A stretch of 64,000 nucleotides of DNA, from contig CAVYQF010000034.1 in NCBI GenBank assembly GCA_963770545.1, positions 310,001-374,000 of the forward strand. The letters are read 5' to 3'. Under the pieces are notes generated by a model. The model made no database searches, had not been told where the DNA came from, and saw only the letters and a program-made list of their open reading frames with translations. Made by a program: the position numbers and the translations under genes. Positions 61,370 through 64,000 of this stretch are shown here, piece after piece. This DNA comes from RYN-230 sp963770545 (GTDB lineage: Bacteria > Actinomycetota > Actinomycetes > Streptosporangiales > Streptosporangiaceae). Numbering within the stretch: position 1 is the stretch's first letter; the number at the start of each line of letters is the position of its first letter.

Positions 61370-62106
61370 CCCAAAGCCAGGCGCAGGTCCAGCAGCCGCG
61401 TGGTCTCCTCGAGCACGTGCTGCTCGGCGAGCCGCCGCGCCCGTTCGTCATCCTGCTGCCCGATGGCCTCGACCAGCGCGTCGTGTTCGCTGGTCACCTC
61501 GGCGATCTGGCCTCCGGTCACCGGCAGCCACACCAGGTCGCCCACCTCCGACCAGAGGTTCATTTCCTCACGGGTCAGCCGGGGGGACTGGGCCACGGCG
61601 GCGATCTCGATGTGGATCCGGGCGTCGGCCCGGCGGCGCTCGGTCAGGGTGCCTGCGGTACGCAGCCGCCCGACATGCTCGCTTAGCGTGGCCACTTCAC
61701 CAGCCAGCCCCCGCCGCGCGGCCAGCCGCGCCGCCGCGCCTGCCACAGCCGCCCGGTGGTCGCCGATGTCCCGCAGTTCGTGCAGGGACAACTGGCGGAG
61801 CTGCCCGGTGAGCTGGGCCGCCTGCGCGCCGTTCGGGGCGTGGATGAACGAGCCGCCGCGCCGGCCTCGCCGCGTCTCGACCAGCCCTGCCTCCCGCAAC
61901 TCGGCCAGCGCCTCCCGCAGCGTGACCGGGGATACCCCAAACTGGCTGGCCAGCTGGGTCTCCGCGGGCAGCCGCTCGCCGTCAAGGAGCAGGCCGAGAG
62001 TGATGGCCTGGGCGAGCCGCCGGGCCACGGTCCCGGCCCGGCCGCCTTCGTCCAGCGGCGCGAACACGGTGCGGGCCCGGACCGTCGTCAGAGCGGGAAG
62101 GGCCAC
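61366..62106 (-). CDS. GntR family regulator, FCD type
   Basis: A 246-residue repressor-type protein. The winged HTH is GERLPAETQLASQFGVSPVTLREALAEL with EAGLVETRRGRRGG, and a C-terminal FCD helical domain follows. FCD domains bind small carboxylates with a metal. It is divergent from the polyamine-type ABC importer and coupled to the cache gene, so it likely controls both. GTG 62106 has a weak RBS. Confidence 0.9.
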   Translation of the reverse strand: MALPALTTVRARTVFAPLDEGGRAGTVARRLAQAITLGLLLDGERLPAETQLASQFGVSPVTLREALAELREAGLVETRRGRRGGSFIHAPNGAQAAQLTGQLRQLSLHELRDIGDHRAAVAGAAARLAARRGLAGEVATLSEHVGRLRTAGTLTERRRADARIHIEIAAVAQSPRLTREEMNLWSEVGDLVWLPVTGGQIAEVTSEHDALVEAIGQQDDERARRLAEQHVLEETTRLLDLRLALG

Positions 62107-62205
62107 GCCAGCTCACTCCTCGGCACTGCTGCCTCAGTACGACTATCCGGGGATCTCGGCGGCAACGAGCAGGTCACGGCACGAAACCAGTCACATATCA
62201 GGCCC

Positions 62206-62240
62206 TTGACACTGTATTCCTCTAATCCTGTAGTTTACAG
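62206..62240 (+). promoter_or_regulatory. importer promoter with GntR-type operator
   Basis: TTGACA at 62206-62211 and TGTAGT at 62229-62234 are 17 bp apart, a good vegetative promoter. CTGTA-GTT-TACAG (62228-62240) is a palindrome covering the -10 box, where a repressor would block transcription of the importer. The GntR gene lies 100 bp away, divergent. Confidence 0.65.
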
Positions 62241-62286
62241 GCTCATTAGCGTCCGCTGGCGAACCCATACGCGGGAGGACACCACG

Positions 62287-63354
62287 GTGTCGAGCACGAC
62301 CCCGGCCGGGCCGTCTGCCGCGCGGCCGCGTGCTGGCCCGGTCGCCGTCCGGCTCGTCGGCCTGCGCAAATCCTTCGGCTCGCTCGTCGCGGTGGCCGGG
62401 GTTGACCTGGAGATCGGCGAGGGGGAGTTCTTCACCATGCTCGGCCCGTCCGGGTCGGGCAAGACCACGCTGTTGCGGCTGATCGCCGGGTTCGAGCGGC
62501 CCGATTCCGGCACGGTCGAGCTGGGCGGGATCGATGTCACCCGGCAGCCGCCGTACGCGAGGAACGTCAACACCGTCTTCCAGGACTACGCCCTGTTCCC
62601 GCACATGAGCGTGCTGCAGAACGTGGAGTACGGCCTCCGGGTGCGGCGGGTGGCCCGGGCCGAACGCCGCAGCCGTGCCGAGGCAGCCCTGGACATGGTC
62701 CGCCTCAGCGGGCTCGGCGACCGTAAGCCGGTCCAGCTGTCCGGCGGACAGCGGCAGCGGGTCGCGCTGGCCCGGGCCATCGTCAACGAGCCTGAGGTGC
62801 TGCTCCTGGACGAGCCGCTCGGCGCGCTGGACGCCAAGCTCCGCCAGGGCATGCAGCTGGAACTGAAGCGGATCCAGCGTGAGGTCGGCATCACGTTCAT
62901 CTACGTCACGCACGACCAGGAGGAGGCGCTCACCATGAGCGACCGGCTGGCCGTGTTCAACCAGGGCCGGATCGAGCAGCTTGGCACCCCGGTCGAGGTG
63001 TACGAACAGCCCGCCAGCGACTTTGTGGCCGGCTTCATCGGCATCTCCAACCTGCTGGAGCGGGACGGCCGGCACATCACCATCCGGCCAGAAAAAGTCC
63101 GGCTGCTGACCGGCGGCGAGTCGCCGCCGCCGGGGAGCCATGCGGAACCGGGCCGGATCGACGAGGTCGTCTACCTCGGCATGCTGACCCGTTACGTGGT
63201 CACGCTGGAGGCCGGCGGCCAGCTCACCGCCGTCCGGCAGAACCTGGACGGCTACGCCGCCGACGTGGCGGGGGACCGCGGAGCCACGGTCACCGTGGCC
63301 TGGCCCGGCGTGCAGAGCGTCGAAATCAGCCATGATCAGGAGGAACAGGCATGA
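62287..63354 (+). CDS. potA: polyamine-type ABC importer ATPase
   Basis: A 355-residue ATPase: Walker A GPSGSGKT at 53-60, signature LSGGQRQRVALARAI, Walker B VLLLDEPLGALDA, and the C-terminal TOBE region after FIGISNLLERDGRH. It fits the spermidine/putrescine (PotA) group. GTG 62287 follows GGGAGGA. An ATGA overlap couples it to the substrate-binding gene. Substrate by homology only; other small cations or peptides are possible. Confidence 0.88.
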   Translation: MSSTTPAGPSAARPRAGPVAVRLVGLRKSFGSLVAVAGVDLEIGEGEFFTMLGPSGSGKTTLLRLIAGFERPDSGTVELGGIDVTRQPPYARNVNTVFQDYALFPHMSVLQNVEYGLRVRRVARAERRSRAEAALDMVRLSGLGDRKPVQLSGGQRQRVALARAIVNEPEVLLLDEPLGALDAKLRQGMQLELKRIQREVGITFIYVTHDQEEALTMSDRLAVFNQGRIEQLGTPVEVYEQPASDFVAGFIGISNLLERDGRHITIRPEKVRLLTGGESPPPGSHAEPGRIDEVVYLGMLTRYVVTLEAGGQLTAVRQNLDGYAADVAGDRGATVTVAWPGVQSVEISHDQEEQA

Positions 63355-64000
63355 GGAGATGGACGCGGGGCGGCGCGCTGCTAGCGGCAGCGTCCGCTGC
63401 GGTGCTGATGGCGGGCTGCGGATCCTCGGGCGGATCAGCTAGCAACTCCTCTGGGGGCGGCGGTGGGGGCGGAGGCGCGACTGCGGGCCTGACGGTGCCG
63501 CAGGCCGGCACGGCCGTGCCGTCCTCGGTCGGCAAGACCGAGGGACACCTGAACCTGATCGCCTGGGAGGGCTACGCCCAGCCGCAGTGGGTCAAGCCGT
63601 TCCAGTCGGCCACGGGGTGCCAGGTGAGCGTGAAATACGCCGGATCTTCCAGCGAGATGGTGTCGCTGATGGCCAATGGCGGCGGCGGTCAGTACGACCT
63701 GGTCTCCGCGTCCGGCGACGCGGACCTGCGGCTCATCTACAGCGGGGACGTCAAGCCTATCAACATCAACCTGATCCCGTCGTGGAAGCAGTTCCACCCC
63801 TTCCTGCAGTCGCCGCCGTTCAACACCATCGGCGGCAAGCATTACGGCGTCTCCTACGAGTTCGGCCCGAACGTGCTCCTCTACTCGAAGAAGACGTTCC
63901 CGTCCGCGCCCACCTCGTGGGGGGTGCTCTACGACAAGAAGTACACGGGCCAGATCACCGTGCCGGACAACCCGATCCAGATCGCGGACGCGGCGCTCTA
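63351..64000 (+). CDS. polyamine-type substrate-binding lipoprotein (partial, runs off the window)
   Basis: The gene starts at ATG 63351, overlapping the ATPase stop by ATGA, and remains open to the window end (about 216 codons). MRRWTRGGALLAAASAAVLM then AGC is a lipoprotein signal with lipobox. A Gly-rich linker follows, then LNLIAWEGYAQPQWVKPFQ and KYAGSSSEMVSLMANGGGGQYDLVSASGDAD, which fit PotD/SBP family 8 proteins. Permease genes are expected beyond the window. Confidence 0.88.
   Translation, partial: MRRWTRGGALLAAASAAVLMAGCGSSGGSASNSSGGGGGGGGATAGLTVPQAGTAVPSSVGKTEGHLNLIAWEGYAQPQWVKPFQSATGCQVSVKYAGSSSEMVSLMANGGGGQYDLVSASGDADLRLIYSGDVKPININLIPSWKQFHPFLQSPPFNTIGGKHYGVSYEFGPNVLLYSKKTFPSAPTSWGVLYDKKYTGQITVPDNPIQIADAAL

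Overview
The window is a very GC-rich stretch with short intergenic gaps, many GTG starts and ATGA/GTGA start-stop overlaps. It carries ANTAR, DUF222-HNH, DUF929, DUF3040-like and SigB/SigF-type sigma proteins. These traits point to a soil-type member of the Actinomycetota (high-GC Gram-positives). The genus cannot be fixed from the sequence alone. No rRNA, tRNA, CRISPR array or recognisable insertion sequence was found.

Layout. 0-5 kb: a dienelactone hydrolase-like protein, a TetR regulator divergent from a DrrAB-type ABC exporter, and an EamA exporter. 5-18 kb: a propane/acetone-type soluble diiron monooxygenase locus. It has a divergent Fis/AcoR-type activator, an unrecognised 82-residue protein, prmA-B-C-D, an amidohydrolase, a DUF59 protein, a zinc alcohol dehydrogenase, a dedicated GroEL-like chaperonin and an Nramp metal importer. 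Two near-identical 19-bp operators bracket the 82-residue gene, and hairpins separate prmA/prmB and prmB/prmC. 18-31 kb: a deaminase, a PLP dehydratase, two PH-domain membrane proteins, a MarR regulator with a giant fused ABC exporter, a DUF929/VKOR disulfide pair and a large LuxR-type ATPase regulator.

31-49 kb: a WtpA-type molybdate/tungstate ABC importer with its own HTH-plus-binding-domain regulator; methyltransferases, a PEBP-like protein and a secreted beta-propeller protein; a GAF-ANTAR regulator, a frameshifted glycosyltransferase, a PAS-GAF-PP2C phosphatase and a SigB/SigF-type sigma factor; then NDH-2, a GNAT protein and small genes. 49-54 kb: a DUF222/HNH protein and a secreted protein. 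54-59 kb: a three-gene formate dehydrogenase operon whose catalytic subunit reads an in-frame UGA as selenocysteine, with a clear bacterial SECIS hairpin. 59-64 kb: a YihY-type membrane protein, then a GntR and cache-domain pair divergent from a polyamine-type ABC importer that runs off the end.

Three themes tie the window together. First, the monooxygenase locus packs catalysis, regulation, folding and metal uptake into one block. Second, the molybdate/tungstate importer and the formate dehydrogenase are functionally linked through the metal cofactor, and both lie by copies of an 18-bp repeat found three times here. Third, the region is studded with short tandem repeats. Their units are multiples of three (15, 18 or 30 bp) inside genes, and mostly 14, 16, 17 or 19 bp between genes.
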